DNA of 64,000 nucleotides from Bathymodiolus brooksi (GCA_963680875.1 OY804579.1:39950397-40014396), one strand, 5' to 3'; positions 33,787-45,371 are shown, counted from the first letter of the stretch. The notes: a model not told the origin generated them from the letters alone. Numbers and translations: made by a program.

Positions 33787-33915
33787 ATATGAAGAGTTTG
33801 AAGATACCAGAGGAGTAATCAGAATCCGTATATCGAAGAATTACAGACAACGCAATGGCCAAGAGAAAAATGAGAAAATGACAAACAATGGTCTACAAAA
33901 CATACACATATAGTG
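33787..33915 (-). mobile_element. Family P 3' fragment
   Basis: GAAGAGTTTGAAGATACCAG to CTACAAAACATACACATA, the last ~125 bp of P. Confidence 0.7.
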
Positions 33916-34574
33916 ATTTATTTGACCTTTTACTGTTTAACTTGAAGGAGTAGTTATGACGCAGAAATGTGCTTAAATAACATTCCTAATGTTTAAAATT
34001 GTCCTATAGATCAAGAAAACAAACGGTTATAGATTTTGCATCAGATTGGTTTTCAACACGTTGCAGATTGGCATAGCTACTCTGATAGCACTTCGGCAGA
34101 TATAGGGGTGGTTCCAGCGAGAAAACTACTTCATTATTTTGTTCCAAAACACTCAGATTATTTAATCATTATAATATTGTCTAAAAGCTTGAGTTTTTGA
34201 TATATGAAATATTTGTCAAAATTTGTGATTCCGTTTGTCAACTATCTAATGACCTTTCATTACGTAATCACACCCCTGAGAATATATATTTTAAATTTTA
34301 TGCAGCATGTGCTGTGTTATTGTCGATTGACAACTTACACCTACGATATCCGAGTGGGTTCGAAATTAATTATCAATTAAAGGTACGCTGATAATGATGG
34401 ATCTCCATGGTATCAATGGCAATAAGAAACAACTGTGATATTGATAGGATAATTATTTTGTCTTGAATATGGCCTTCCCACACTTACGGGAAATCAAAGC
34501 CTACTTCATCAAATTGCCGAGACATTACGTGTGTAAACTGAATACAAATGTGCTTTAAATGTAAACATTTCATT
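33916..34574. other. Unassigned stretch
   Basis: Nothing recognised. Confidence 0.4.
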
Positions 34575-34847
34575 CATATGTTTCTGGATTATGGTGTTTA
34601 ATTAACACCGCTTTCAACATGTTTTTAGTTATATCGTGGCGGTCAGTTTTATGGGTGAAGGAAACTGGAGTATCCGGAGAAAACCACCAACCTCTCGCAA
34701 GCCACTAACAAACTTTATCACATAATGTTGTATCGAGAACACCTCGTCATGAACCGGGTTCGAACTCACAACATTAGTGGTGATAGGTACTGATTGCACA
34801 GGTAGTTGTAAATCCATCTACCATACGATCACGACTAGGACTGCCCC
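34575..34847 (-). mobile_element. SINE, subfamily S2
   Basis: On minus the head starts near 34847 (CAGTCCTAGTCGTGATCG), has TATGGTAGATGGATTTACAA and a B box GAGTTCGAACCC, then the central domain shared with S1 (TTTTCTCCGGATACTCC), and ends GTGTTAATTAAACACC. The head differs from S1, so the two subfamilies combine different tRNA-like heads with one body. Confidence 0.75.
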
Positions 34848-34859
34848 TTTATTCATGGG

Positions 34860-35105
34860 TATGCTACGTCAATCACATTATGGACATTCTACGTGAATAA
34901 GATGATTGGTACCCCTACGTGAGTTATGGATATTCATCGTGAATAATATGTCTACGTGAATAGTCTGCAGTGTACATGAATCGATGGTGTTTTACGGGAA
35001 ATATGGATACACCGTGTAAATCACAGGTAATCTATGTGAATCATGGGTACTCTACGTGAATCAGAGGTAACTTATGTACATCGTGGGTACTTTTAGTGAA
35101 TTACT
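34860..35105. repeat. Degenerate ~20-bp tandem repeats
   Basis: CTACGTGAATCATGGGTAC and variants (TCATCGTGAATA, TCTATGTGAATCATGG, TTTTAGTGAATT) recur about 11-12 times with spacing near 20 bp. Old and irregular. Confidence 0.8.
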
Positions 35106-35804
35106 ATGTGTATTATGCCTTTATTTTAAGATGTCCAGTCAATGTACAGAAATATAACTTCATTAATAGTAAATAGTTCTGGTTCTAGTAAAGATCATTT
35201 ACCAACATGATGAATAAATTTTTAAGAAAACTATATTTTTGTAATACATGAGGTCTGATTTAACTATTGTATTTGAATGCAATTAAGCAGTCATAGAACT
35301 TTATCAATGATGTTCTGTAGTTCTATTATTCCACATGGGAGAAGGAGGCGAGAAAACGTGGGTGGAATTATTGAAGAATAAATTATTTTAAGAAAGTTCT
35401 TCTTAAAGTACAAATTTAACTCACATATTTATGTCTGATATAACATATAGTGTTTACTATAAAGTAATAATAATACTGCTGATAAGTCAATAAAATATAC
35501 GTTTTTGTTCCACAAACTGAATACTTTGTTTTCCATTATTACTGGATCTAGACCGTATTGTATATATGATTCATATTGTTTTATAATTGTGAATGTGTTA
35601 GAGATCGCTTTTCACATTAGAAATTCCAATTACACTATCATTTGCCTTGAAGAGGGGTATTGTAAGGCTAAAGAGCATATGATTGTCGAAACATGAGTTG
35701 GAAATTAGGTGACGTACATATAACATATCCAATAGAATAAATACGATTCATCGACGAATCTCATTATCAGTAAATTCAAAGAGGATATAACTTTTGAGTA
35801 GCTG
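35106..35804. other. Unassigned AT-rich stretch
   Basis: Nothing recognised. Confidence 0.4.
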
Positions 35805-36020
35805 ATAGTGGAGCAGGAACTATTTACCCTTCCGGAGCACATGAATTTACCTCCGTTTCTCCATGTCACATGGTGCTCGTGTCGGTTACTGAGTAGTGTT
35901 TTTTGCCAACCATGGTTTGTGTTTTGTCCATTTGTCCTTTGGCCATTGCATTGCCTTTCCGTCTTCGAATTACGGCTTCTTATTACCCCTTTCGTGTCTT
36001 CAACTTTTTCTTTGACTAAC
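35805..36020 (+). mobile_element. Family P 3' fragment
   Basis: GTGGAGCAGGAACTATTTAC to CCTTTCGTGTCTTCAAC. Plus- and minus-strand frames of ~120 residues here are this repeat. Confidence 0.7.
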
Positions 36021-36605
36021 GTTTTTTCTATATTTAATTTGTATGCGTATATATCGAATAGCTTATATATGTCTATGTCCACCTCAAGGCATATTGAAGC
36101 TAAAAAACCGAAGGATACCTTTTCTGGTAAAGACGAAACGAAAATCCATTGTTGATAACAAATTTGTAATATAACATGTAATTATGTCGAGTACAAAAAT
36201 GTAACATATACCAATTAGATTATATATTCTGAACTACTGATGATCTTAAACGAATACTTCGAACTGAAAACAAGTTTTACTCTAACTTGAAAATATTTTA
36301 CCCACATTTTAGGAAAGTGATATTATAGTAATATAATAACGTTATATATCATTTGACATTTAATATTCCATGGTCAAGGTTTTTTTTACTTGTCTTAATA
36401 GTGGGGTTCGTGCTGTTCTTGGTGTCAAATTACATCTCTTCACGTTTTTAGTTCCGTATTGTGATGTTAGCTACGATTTCCGCGTAAAAACAACGTTCCA
36501 TTCGTCTTGATTCTTATTTGTTTTGTAGGGGTTTCATGTTTAATTTATGTTATTTGTACTTATTTACGCATATATTAAGTGTCATTTCAGATGATGTTTG
36601 TGTAG
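36021..36605. other. Unassigned stretch
   Basis: Nothing recognised apart from a possible GTGGGGTTCGTGCTGTTC P-like scrap at 36401. Confidence 0.35.
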
Positions 36606-36611
36606 TTTAAC

Positions 36612-36858
36612 AGTACCACGACGGGAGTCACATACATGTGGAGCAGGAGCAGCTAAGCCTTCGGGGGGGGGAACCTACCTGAGTTCCCCCCCCCCGGGTT
36701 TTAGTGAGGTTCGCGTTGATCGATCTTTTGTTTTCTGTGTAATGTTCTGTAAATCGTTGTTTGTGCGTTTGTCCTTTTTCTATTGGTCATTGTCTTGGCT
36801 GTCCGTCTTCGAATCACGGCTTCTGGTTACCCCTTTGGTATTTTCAATTTTTTAATAT
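36612..36858 (+). mobile_element. Family P 3' fragment with G-run/C-run hairpin
   Basis: The normal P order is interrupted at 36662-36696, where a run of G and a run of C flank AACCTACCTGAGTT and could form a hairpin. The P 3' end TTACCCCTTTGGTATTTTC follows. Confidence 0.65.
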
Positions 36859-36944
36859 TTCTGAGAAAAAAAGGAAAATCCATTGTACTGTACTAAAATC
36901 TAAAACAACATTTGAGTTAAGATACAGGTGTAGTAAAACGTAAG

Positions 36945-37110
36945 CATCAAATTAAGTGCGTAAGATGCGTTTCTGGAATACCCTACAAGGCATGCTCAAA
37001 ATTGAAAGATTGGAAGGCTAAATAATTTAAAAGTATTTTGGAGCAATAAAGCCAAAGAGCCCAAACAGGGCAGGAAAAATCGGCGACGGTCACCCGTGCC
37101 TAAGGTAGGA
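36945..37110 (-). mobile_element. Family H copy, core decayed
   Basis: On plus: AATTAAGTGCGTAAGATGCG, TTTCTGGAATACCCTACAAG (CTGATGA lost), GGAGCAATAAAGCCAAAGAG and CACCCGTGCCTAAGG. Confidence 0.65.
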
Positions 37111-37370
37111 AAACCTTAATGTTGATTAATAATTATACTTGTCATGAGAGGCTATCATTGAAACTAATTGATGAAGTTGTTCGTATTGCTCTTAATAATT
37201 TAATATTTCATCTGACCTCTGTCTCGTTCAGTTGTATATACAATACAACGATTTTAACGGAAAACCCTTATTTCCAGCGTTCCTATCTCTATTCTTCCCT
37301 CGCATTTAACTATGTATTACAATTTCAAACTATCGTTGGAAACTGCAATAAAGATATAGATATATAGTTT

Positions 37371-37560
37371 AAGTGTGCGTGATGATATGCATTTGTGAAA
37401 TACCCTGTATCATTTACGCGCTAATTTAAAAGATTGGAAAACCAGAAAATATACTTACGGTAAACAGCAAGAGAACCAAACAAAGGCATGAACTGGACAG
37501 TATAGACAAAATTGGATAAATTACATATGTCTGAAGGATGGTAATCTTAGCTTTAATGAT
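37371..37560 (-). mobile_element. Family H copy, core decayed
   Basis: TTTAAGTGTGCGTGATGAT, AAAAGATTGGAAAACCAGAA, CAAAATTGGATAAATTACAT and GTCTGAAGGATGG keep the H order. Neither CTGATGA nor GTC is in place. Confidence 0.6.
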
Positions 37561-37624
37561 GATTACATTACTGAAGTATAGTAAATTCTGATTAAAAAAA
37601 CATATTTTGCTAAAACATGTTAAA

Positions 37625-38125
37625 ACATGTCTGGATATATCTTACTTAGTGCATTTCTAGAATGACCTTCATCATGTACATTACTCATTCTCAAAAGATT
37701 GGAAAGCCAAATGATTAAAGGGCCCGGGTGGCTTAATGAGATAGATAGTTGGATTACCTAACAACTCATATAAGCCTATCACCAATACGACATGGGTTCG
37801 CGCCCGGCTTTGTAAATTACAAAAAGGTGCATTCGACTCGCAGCCGCAAGTGATAAAGTTTACCAGTTGCTTGCCCATGGTCGGTGGTTCTCTCCGGGTA
37901 CTCCGGCTTCTTCCACCACTAAAACTGGTCGTCACGATATAACTGAAATATTGTTGAAAGTGGCATTAAACACCAAAAATCAAACATCAAACAAAGCAAA
38001 TGATTAAAACGTCTTTGGGAACAAAAGAAATACCAGCAAAAGGCTTAAAATGGAATAGCCAACGTTGGATAAAGCTACACCTGCACGAGGGAGGGGGCAA
38101 TAGCGATTGTCTCATCATACATCTA
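37625..38125 (-). mobile_element. Family H copy split by a SINE
   Basis: The left part (TAGTGCATTTCTAGAATGACC, TTCATCATGTACATTACTC) and right part (GTCTTTGGGAACAAAAG to CACGAGGGAGG) form one H copy once the SINE and one duplication are removed. The core reads TTCATCATG on plus, one change away from TTCATCAG. Confidence 0.7.
37708..38008 (+). mobile_element. SINE S1 inserted in family H, 12-bp target-site duplication
   Basis: CAAATGATTAAA flanks the element at 37708-37719 and 37997-38008. The element (37720-37996) starts GGGCCCGGGTGGCTTAATGA, has a B box GGGTTCGCGCCC and the S1 central domain (TCTCCGGGTACTCCGGC), and ends in CAAACATCAAACAAAG. It is close to the copies at 1456 and 16197. Confidence 0.9.
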
Positions 38126-38229
38126 TCTGAACCTAAACATAGCGTGAGAGTGTAAGATCATGTACTAGATGTGTCAATTTTGTAACTGATACATTGTATA
38201 TTGTCGAAGTGAGATCTGTTCTATGTATT

Positions 38230-38655
38230 GTTTGGCAACCAACAGATTCTGCGTGTTTATCTATTATTTAGTTAACTATGGGTATTCATTGAAGCTGTTA
38301 CTGTACTGTCCATGTGTATGTTGTCATTTCATTTTGTGATGGTGTGCTGATGGTTTTTATATTCCTTTTTATTATTTTATTTCTATTTAATATTTTTACA
38401 GAATATGTGCAGTTTTGTTTATCATTTGTTTATATATGTATTGCCGTAGGAGATCCAATTATCACGAAGGTACGAATGGGATCCCATTGACCGAATTAAC
38501 CCTGCCACATGTTTGTGCCTGTTCCAAGCCAGGTCCTTGATTTCGAACGCCTTTTGTCGTAATCTTTTTCTTCAAGGATTTAATATGAGAGGCGGTTGTT
38601 CATTTTGTTAATATTGGTGGAATTGTTTACCATTACTGTTTAAGCTTACTTTTCG
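38230..38655 (+). repeat. Family M copy
   Basis: CAACAGATTCTGCGTG, GTTAACTATGGGTATTC, GTACTGTCCATGTGTATG, TGTATTGCCGTAGGAGATCC, CCTGCCACATGTTTGTGCC and TATTGGTGGAATTG, in family order. It is the most complete copy downstream; the CCTGCCACATGTTTGTGCC block also appears alone at 14608. Confidence 0.6.
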
Positions 38656-39715
38656 CAATTACAACATTTGGTAATGATAGGCAATTATTGTGTATGTACA
38701 AAAGAAGGTGTATATGTGTATATGTCATTAGTATACGATCGAGGTCACGGTGTGATTGTAATTGTTGCGCGTGAATGTAAATTTAACTAATCAAGCAAAT
38801 CATATTGTAGTATTTTCATTGTTTATTTTGTATCAATAAAACCCAATTAAATTTGTTTCCCCTTGAATGGTAATTGGTGAATAAATGATTGTATATCATA
38901 GCAATCTAATGACTGATTTAGACTCTATTTAGATCATTGGAGACGATTGGACATTTATACATCATACTTAATGGGAATAAATATGACAGACAAACAACAA
39001 CTGGAGCAGATGAAATAAACAAGATATAAATATTCATGAATATTCATTACGAGAAATCAACTACAAACTTGCGTCAAACGAAAAATCAAAACAAAATTGC
39101 TTCAAACCAAATTGATTCAAAACAAAATTGCTGCAACATGAACTTAGTACATGAAAGAGTGAAACAAATAAGTATTAATGTAATGTTACATATAGTGCCA
39201 AGACGAAAACCTCAAAATGTTGATACATGACGTATATGTTATTAAAATACATGTAGTACCAAAAGAATACAGTAATTAAATAACCACAACAGAGTGTTTT
39301 AGACTTAAATAAAGTTGGTTAATGTGAAATTTACAATCTGAGAAATTAAACAACAGACGGAGATTAAATAAGTAGCTAAACCAAAGGTAAATACGGAACA
39401 TGTTTATTATGTAATAATTATGTTGTTTATTTTTACAGGAAGCACAAATGTCTGTGCAGTATTTGAAAACTTAGATTATGTTGTGCATTTCGTAATAAAC
39501 AACGAGACAATTAAAATGAGCATGAATCATACAAATCAACTAGAACCTCAATACTCATAATTCCAAGAATATTGGTACCAATGACAATGCATGTCTACTG
39601 GTATGTTGAACTAATATTTCAGCCTGTATATGGTTTACGTGTTTGGTTGCTTGATTGGGTGATTGATATAATTTCTGCATTTTTTTCTTCAAATATTTAA
39701 AAGCACAAGTCAACG
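38656..39715. other. Long unassigned AT-rich stretch
   Basis: Nothing recognised over ~1 kb. Confidence 0.45.
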
Positions 39716-39758
39716 TTACGGATTCTGATTACCCCTTTGGTATCTTCAAATTCTTCTT
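39716..39758 (+). mobile_element. Family P 3'-terminal scrap
   Basis: TACGGATTCTGATTACCCC followed by TTTGGTATCTTCAAATTC is the last ~40 bp of P. Confidence 0.65.
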
Positions 39759-41385
39759 AATATCCTATAATTTAAGACTTTACCAATGAGACAGATGTCG
39801 ATGAAATATATGCTTTAGATGGACGGGACAAGTTGCCACGTGTTTTAATTTCATATAATTAGATATGCTTGTGATATATGAAACGAAAACATTTCTTTGT
39901 GGGAAGGCTCATGTCTTATTGTGTTTTTGTGTATGTTTGCGTATAGTGATGTTCAATATTTTGTTGTAGCTCCTCTTTTTTGTTTTCTGTGTTGTGTATT
40001 TTGCTTTGTTTGTCTTCGTACTGCGTCTTGTGTACTCAGTGTTGCCAGGTTCTCTGGATTGTCTATTTTTGATTGTTCATTCGGTTTTCTCTAACGTTTA
40101 TCTAGCATATACGTTAGCTTTGTCTGAACTTTTGATTGGTTTTGTATTTATAACTGTTGATTTTGTGCTTTCCGTTGTTCCTGTATTTTTAATGTTGTCG
40201 TTGAATATGAACAGTTTTCTTTATGTTTGTACTATTTTCTGTGAGTTTATACTGTATTATGATTGTTTGTAATTTTCTTTTTGTGTTTTGCTTTTTGCCC
40301 TTGTGTTTATACTGTTGTATTTACATTTACACTGCAACCTTTGTGTTTGTACTATTTTTTGTCTTAATTAATGTTGTTAGGTTGTCGTGGATTTTATCTA
40401 TTTTTATGTAACCCAGTTGCCATATATCGACTTCAAAGAATGGCAATGTCAAAATGAAATATGTGCATTTACTATTCGATTTTTTCCATTGACAAATTGT
40501 ACTTGAAAACAAAACAATTTATACCTGAAACCAATATAAATTGATCTAGAAAATTATTAAAATCTACTTAGATACCAGCAAAGTAATTTTTCAAACGTTT
40601 TTATTCTTGAAAGGTAAATATCTCTGTGAAACCGATTGACTTTTTTCCATTTCAAAAGTAATGATTACAAATATCATGCTTTATAAGGTAAATGACGTAT
40701 AATGGTTGGATAATTATTTAAATGATGTCTTTATGTGTACTAGTTTCTCTGTTTGTAAGAAAAAAAGATTGAACAAAATAAATTACCCTTATCGTCTTCT
40801 TGACAAACGTTCCATCGTTTTCCCTTTGTTTTCAATCTTGTCACTTAAAAATGGATTGAACAATAAATAATGTTTATTTTCTGTTTGTTCTCTATATTTA
40901 AAATTACAATAGCAATTATCAAAATGATATAATATAGTGTATAACATGCATTATGGACCGACGATTTACGGAGGGAGCCTCTGTTGGTTTTTTTTAATTC
41001 TGCCGCCATTTTTTATAGAAAAATATCTTGGCATGCAAAATGCAAAAATCTATACAGTTTTAAACAAGAAACGTTCGTTACATTACCGATTTTTCATATC
41101 CAAAGGAAAACATAATCTGTTTTGGTTTCGTTTGAAAATAAATCCTGAAAACTATCCCCCCCCCCCTTCCCTCCATCCACCCCTAAAAATTATATGTCCG
41201 GACTCATATTGTTGGACTGTCTTATAATTTGCTTGCAAATTGTCTGTCTAAACAAGCAAACTCTATAAAGGAAATAAAATATTTTCTCACATATATTTCA
41301 ATCACTCAAGCATTGCCATCTTTTCCAGTCTGACAATTATAACATTATTAACCTTAGTTGATTTATTTTTAATTTGAATTTGAAT
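39759..41385. other. Unassigned stretch with a T/G-rich segment
   Basis: From 39890 to 40420 the plus strand is strongly T- and TG-rich and gives overlapping hydrophobic frames (39994-40272 encodes 92 residues). These look like membrane segments only because TTT/TTG/GTT codons are hydrophobic; I see no family resemblance. A C-run lies at 41158-41167. Confidence 0.4.
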
Positions 41386-41553
41386 TTGAATTTTGGTGTT
41401 TAGCGCCACTTTCAGCAATATTTCAGCTATATCATGGCGACCAGTTTTAGTGGTGGAGGAAGCCGGAGTACCCGGAGAGAACCACCGACCCTGGGCAAGC
41501 AACTGGTAAACTTTATCACTTGCGGCTGCGAGTCAAGTGCACCCTTTTTATTT
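41386..41553 (-). mobile_element. SINE S1, 5'-truncated
   Basis: The body and 3' end are present (TTTGGTGTTTAGCGCC, GAAGCCGGAGTACCCGGAGA), but on minus it starts after the tRNA-like head at GGTGCACTTGACTCG. The tail is an AAATTC repeat (41371-41392). Any duplication is hidden in T-rich flanks. Confidence 0.75.
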
Positions 41554-41645
41554 TGAAGGTATAATGTCATCTAAGTATTCACTGAAGAGGCAATCTTATA
41601 GCTTCGTTTTAGCTCAAAGTCCATGTCTGTGGAATAACTCGTTGA

Positions 41646-41896
41646 ATATGAGTTTGAAGATACCAAAGGGATAACCAGATTCCGTTCATCGAAATGGGAC
41701 ATACAACACAATGGCCAAAAGACAAAAGGACAAATAACAATCTACAAAACACTACACAGAAAACAAAAGATCGAGCAACACGAACCCCACTAAAAACCGG
41801 AAGTGAACACAGGTGCTCCGGAAGGGTAAATATTTCCTGCTTCACTAGTGACACCCGCTGTGTTACTCCAGTCACAAACTCGGTGGTAAGCCATGA
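41646..41896 (-). mobile_element. Family P 3' fragment
   Basis: GAGTTTGAAGATACCAAAGG to the GGTGGTAAGCCATGAATG block. The 88-residue minus frame is the P 3' region. Confidence 0.7.
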
Positions 41897-41959
41897 ATGC
41901 TGTTAGGACATATTTGTTTCTATAGGAATATAAATAAGATTATTTTTTAATATCAGAAA

Positions 41960-42160
41960 GTAGGAGAAAATATATGATTTAGTGCCGAAGACCCATTTCG
42001 GTAATAACATCAGATAATACATAATTAAAAGAGCAGGTAAACCAAAGGATCTAAACAGGATAGTCAAATTCGGCTTCCATCACCGATACATGGGGATTTA
42101 TCTTAGATTTAATAAATTACATTATTTAGGAACTATATATTACAAACATCAATATAAGCT
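41960..42160 (-). mobile_element. Family H copy, strongly diverged
   Basis: GTAATAACATCAGATAATAC, AACCAAAGGATCTAAACAGG, ATACATGGGGATTTATCTTA and TTAGGAACTATATATTAC follow H order. Confidence 0.5.
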
Positions 42161-42221
42161 ATGTCAGTGCCGAAGCGCTGACTACTGTGCGGATGATACC
42201 CTTGGGATCTAATTATTAATG

Positions 42222-42295
42222 TGTGCTACTGTGAACGATACATTTTTAGAATAACCTTCATCGCATACGGTCAGTCAAAATAAAGATAAGTTTGA
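42222..42295 (-). mobile_element. Family H 3' end fragment
   Basis: ATGTGTGCTACTGTGAACG, TTTAGAATAACCTTCATCGC. TTCATCAG is mutated to TTCATCGC. Confidence 0.5.
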
Positions 42296-42689
42296 TTTAT
42301 TTCATACCATTAGCAACATTGAAGTTTTCTTGTATAAGTGTTATTAATTCCTGAAGGTGACAAAATCATTACTTTAATATATTTATACTAGTCATTATTA
42401 ATGGTTTATCCGGATGGAGTTTCCATGTCTGGCCATATTATATAGTTCAGGTTTACCGATGTCGTACGTCTGAACATCTAACTTACATTACACTGACATA
42501 TGATGCTATTTGTTTGAATTAATATATCAACTAAGCGGTTTTTATGACAATATAATTAAATAGGAAGGGTTCATACACCCTTCCTATCTCTTTACGAAAA
42601 CCATGTCATATCCTTGAAAACAAATTGATAACAAATATATTGGAAAAAGTATTTACATCTTGTCTACATTAAACACGTAAGAAAATCTT
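42296..42689. other. Unassigned stretch with one perfect hairpin
   Basis: TAGGAAGGGT / ACCCTTCCTA at 42561-42586 forms a 10-bp stem with a 6-nt loop. Nothing else recognised. Confidence 0.4.
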
Positions 42690-43430
42690 AAAGATACCAA
42701 AGGAGTCGTAGGCGAGGGACATGCATTAAAATGGCCAAACAATTGCAAAAAGACGAACAATGATCCAACAAAACAACTACAAAAATAATTAAAGATTTAA
42801 TATGAACCCATTAAAATTAGGGTGTTAATTCAAATGGAGTTCTTGCTCCACTAGCCGTACCCATCGTATGAGTGAAATTCCGGTGATAAGTCATGAAATA
42901 AGGGGAAAAAGTCGGGATTGTTATTAAGACAAACGGAACACATCGGTGGTGATCTGAAAGGCGGATAATTCGTAAAATTAGCAAAGTAGTGGTCGCGACC
43001 TTAAGCTTTCGAAGTGATGACTTCAAAATATTCGCGAGAAACCCCTGATTCTGTAGCTACCCTATTTGCATCAACCCTCTGTCAACGAAATCATTCTGGT
43101 AAGAACCATAAACGCTGGACTATCGTCTCAACTGAGAGATGTATACGATATATGCAGGCGCTACTAGAATATTGCTACATATAAATATAAATGGTGGGTA
43201 GTGTTTTGTAGATTGTTGTTTGTCCTTTTGTCATTTTTCTTTTGACCATTGTGTTGTCTGTTCTTCTTCGATTTCTGGATTCTGATTACCCTTTGCCAAC
43301 TTAAAACTCTCCACAATGGGAAAATTAAAATCATCACTTTTTCGCTAATTTAGTTCTCAACCGTCTTAAGAGTTGATCAAGGTATGAAGCAGAACTGTCA
43401 GAACTTGTCTTGTCTTTTAATACATATCAC
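42690..43430 (-). pseudogene. Longest family P copy, C-terminal part of the element protein, with nested P fragment
   Basis: Read on minus from 43430: a broken frame with SASYLDQLLRRLRTKLAKK and, after a frameshift, a peptide ending NFPIV; then (from 43195) PFIFICSN, VAPAYIVYISQLRR and YGSYQ; then KSSLR; then the 3' region to GATACCAAAGG near 42690. This covers the part of the protein just before the peptide seen at 30223. The frame carries several stops. The copy is interrupted at about 43197-43313 by a plus-strand P fragment. Confidence 0.65.
43197..43313 (+). mobile_element. Family P 3' fragment nested in an opposite P copy
   Basis: GTAGTGTTTTGTAGATTG to GATTCTGATTACCC, in plus orientation, separates two parts of the minus-strand P coding region. 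No target-site duplication is apparent. Confidence 0.6.
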
Positions 43431-43551
43431 ATCATTAGAAAGTAATATATCATGTCATTGCCGACAGCACCACCAAAATTTGTTTCATCAAAATATAGAT
43501 CGTTACATTAGAGCTTGTTTTATTAATACAGACAATAGCATTATAATTCAT

Positions 43552-43907
43552 TTTTATTAATATACCGCACCAGTGATATAATGTCTAGGCCTGTTGGCCT
43601 CGAGGGTTGTATATCATGGGTTCGAGTCCCAGTCGGGGCAAGGCAAAGACTAAACACCGAGCACCATAAAGAAAAAGTAACGACTGGTTGGTCCGCGATC
43701 AGGATAATGTGTCCAAGTGGAGCGACATGTCTACCAGCGGACTGTTGTTTTAGTGAGCTAACACTTTGAAAAACCAAATAAGCGAGTTTATCTAGTGCGA
43801 TGTGGACATCATTATCATCACATCGAAGGTATCTTGATCTCGCTATGATATAACTGCCATCTTGCTAATTTGTCGTTAAGCAACAATCACTCATCCTTTT
43901 ATTAATA
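43552..43907 (+). mobile_element. SINE, subfamily S3, with 11-bp target-site duplication
   Basis: TTTTATTAATA occurs at 43552-43562 and 43897-43907. The head contains a B box GGTTCGAGTCCC near 43620; the body has AGGATAATGTGTCCAAGTGG and GCGGACTGTTGTTTTAG, shared with the minus copy at 59305; the end is TCGTTAAGCAACAATCACTC. It differs from S1/S2 in the body, although both end in a GTTAA-containing tail. Confidence 0.7.
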
Positions 43908-44231
43908 CATACTGTATCAATAATGCCTATTGTAATCATATAATTCCCGTTATCATACCGTATCAATAATGCCTATTGTAATCATATAATTCCCGTTATC
44001 ATACCGTATCAATAATGCCTATTGTAATCATATAATTCCCGTTATCATACCGTATCAATAATGCCTGTTGTAATCATATGATTCCCGTTATCATGCCGTA
44101 TCAATAATGCCTATTGTAATCATATAATTCCCGTTATCATACCGTATCAATAATGCCTATTGTAATCATATAATTCCCGTTATCATACCGTATCAATAAT
44201 GCCTATTGTAATCATATAATTCCCGTTATCT
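43905..44231. repeat. 46-bp tandem array, 7 copies
   Basis: GTATCAATAATGCC recurs every 46 bp from 43914 to 44190. Units are nearly identical; the fourth has three changes. It begins right at the 3' duplication of the adjacent SINE. Confidence 0.95.
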
Positions 44232-44590
44232 CTTAACATACACATGTCTATCTCGTTTTACCTAAAATGATTCTTTATTAAGAAAAAATAAATTATTGAC
44301 ACTACTGGTTAAGAAATGCTTTCACTTCCATAACTGAAATAGTACATTAATTAGACCTTTTTACTCTTATATTCTGTTTCCCCATTTTTTTTATTTTTTT
44401 TTTAGAAAATACATGCACGTTAATTTCTACAACGTTGCACGGATTAATCTGTCTGAATACATATTAAAATAGCAATCTTTTCTACTAATGATTCTAATAT
44501 TTATTTCAAAAAGCTCACCTTCTTATTTTTGTTTATCCTTCGGTAAATTTTAATTCCTTTTAAGGACATTTCTAATGTGATATAATACTA
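44232..44590. other. Unassigned AT-rich stretch
   Basis: Nothing recognised. Confidence 0.4.
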
Positions 44591-44593
44591 TAA

Positions 44594-44865
44594 TTATGTA
44601 GCTTTAATACTGTAATAAGTCTTCATTTAATACGTTTATTACATAATGTAGTTAAAAAGAAATAGGACAATAGCATTTAGTTTTAACGATAGGGGACATC
44701 TCTAAGTCATCAATAAACGTCACAATGTTATGTAGCTTTAATACTGTAATAAGTCTTCATGTAATACGTTTATTACATAATGTAATTAAAAAGAAATAGG
44801 ACAATGACATTTAGTTTTAGCGACGGGGGACATCTCAAAGTCATCAATAAACTTCACAATGTCTA
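44594..44865. repeat. ~138-bp tandem duplication
   Basis: TATGTAGCTTTAATACTGTA through to ATAAACGTCACAATGT is repeated once directly, with a handful of changes; the second copy starts near 44730. Confidence 0.9.
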
Positions 44866-45205
44866 AGCAAAATGTTCAAAATGCACGTATGAAAAACAAA
44901 ACAAAGTGTAAAACAATACTTGTCTATAATAGAAATTAGAGGGAACAGTATAAAAATCACTATCCTAAAAGTCAAAACAAAACATTAAAACATGAGATAT
45001 CAATTAGACGGAACGACATAGCAATCGCCATTTTGAAAGTTAAAATATTAATTATAATGTAGTTGTTTAATATCCCTGGTTTGTGATTGGACAATGCTGT
45101 AATTTTCACGGTATCAATTCCACGATTGAAAAATCATGAGTTTTGCCGATTACCGCTTAGGTGATCTTGTCAATAATGTGGCAATGCACATGATTACATT
45201 AGAAT

Positions 45206-45371
45206 GGAGATAACTGTATTGTATTTGAAAATTTCACGGCATCAATTGTCGATTTAATGATCGCAAATATCCGTTTACTGAACCGCTAACGCATCGCCAG
45301 TAAACTCAATTTGCGTCCATCAAATCTCCAATTGATGCCGTGAAATTTTCAAATACAATACAGTTATCTCC
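45206..45371. repeat. 166-bp palindrome with perfect 43-bp arms
   Basis: The arm 45206-45248 (GGAGATAACTGTATTGTATT...) is exactly complementary to 45329-45371. Part of the arm (AAATTTTCAAATACA) recurs near the inner edge of the right end of the enclosing 2-kb element. Confidence 0.85.

Noticed and set aside
35808..36155. Plus and minus frames of 115 and 125 residues as overlapping genes
   Set aside because: Both lie in a family P 3' fragment and have counterparts in other P copies with stops.
39994..40411. Hydrophobic frames suggesting a membrane protein
   Set aside because: The segment is T/TG-rich, which produces Phe/Leu/Val codons by composition; no motif or homologous pattern seen.
43605..43640. 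Functional tRNA gene near GGTTCGAGTCCC
   Set aside because: Only promoter boxes are tRNA-like; no acceptor stem pairing, and the sequence continues into a SINE body with a target duplication. The same applies to the heads near 1533, 28285, 34760, 59610 and 63040.
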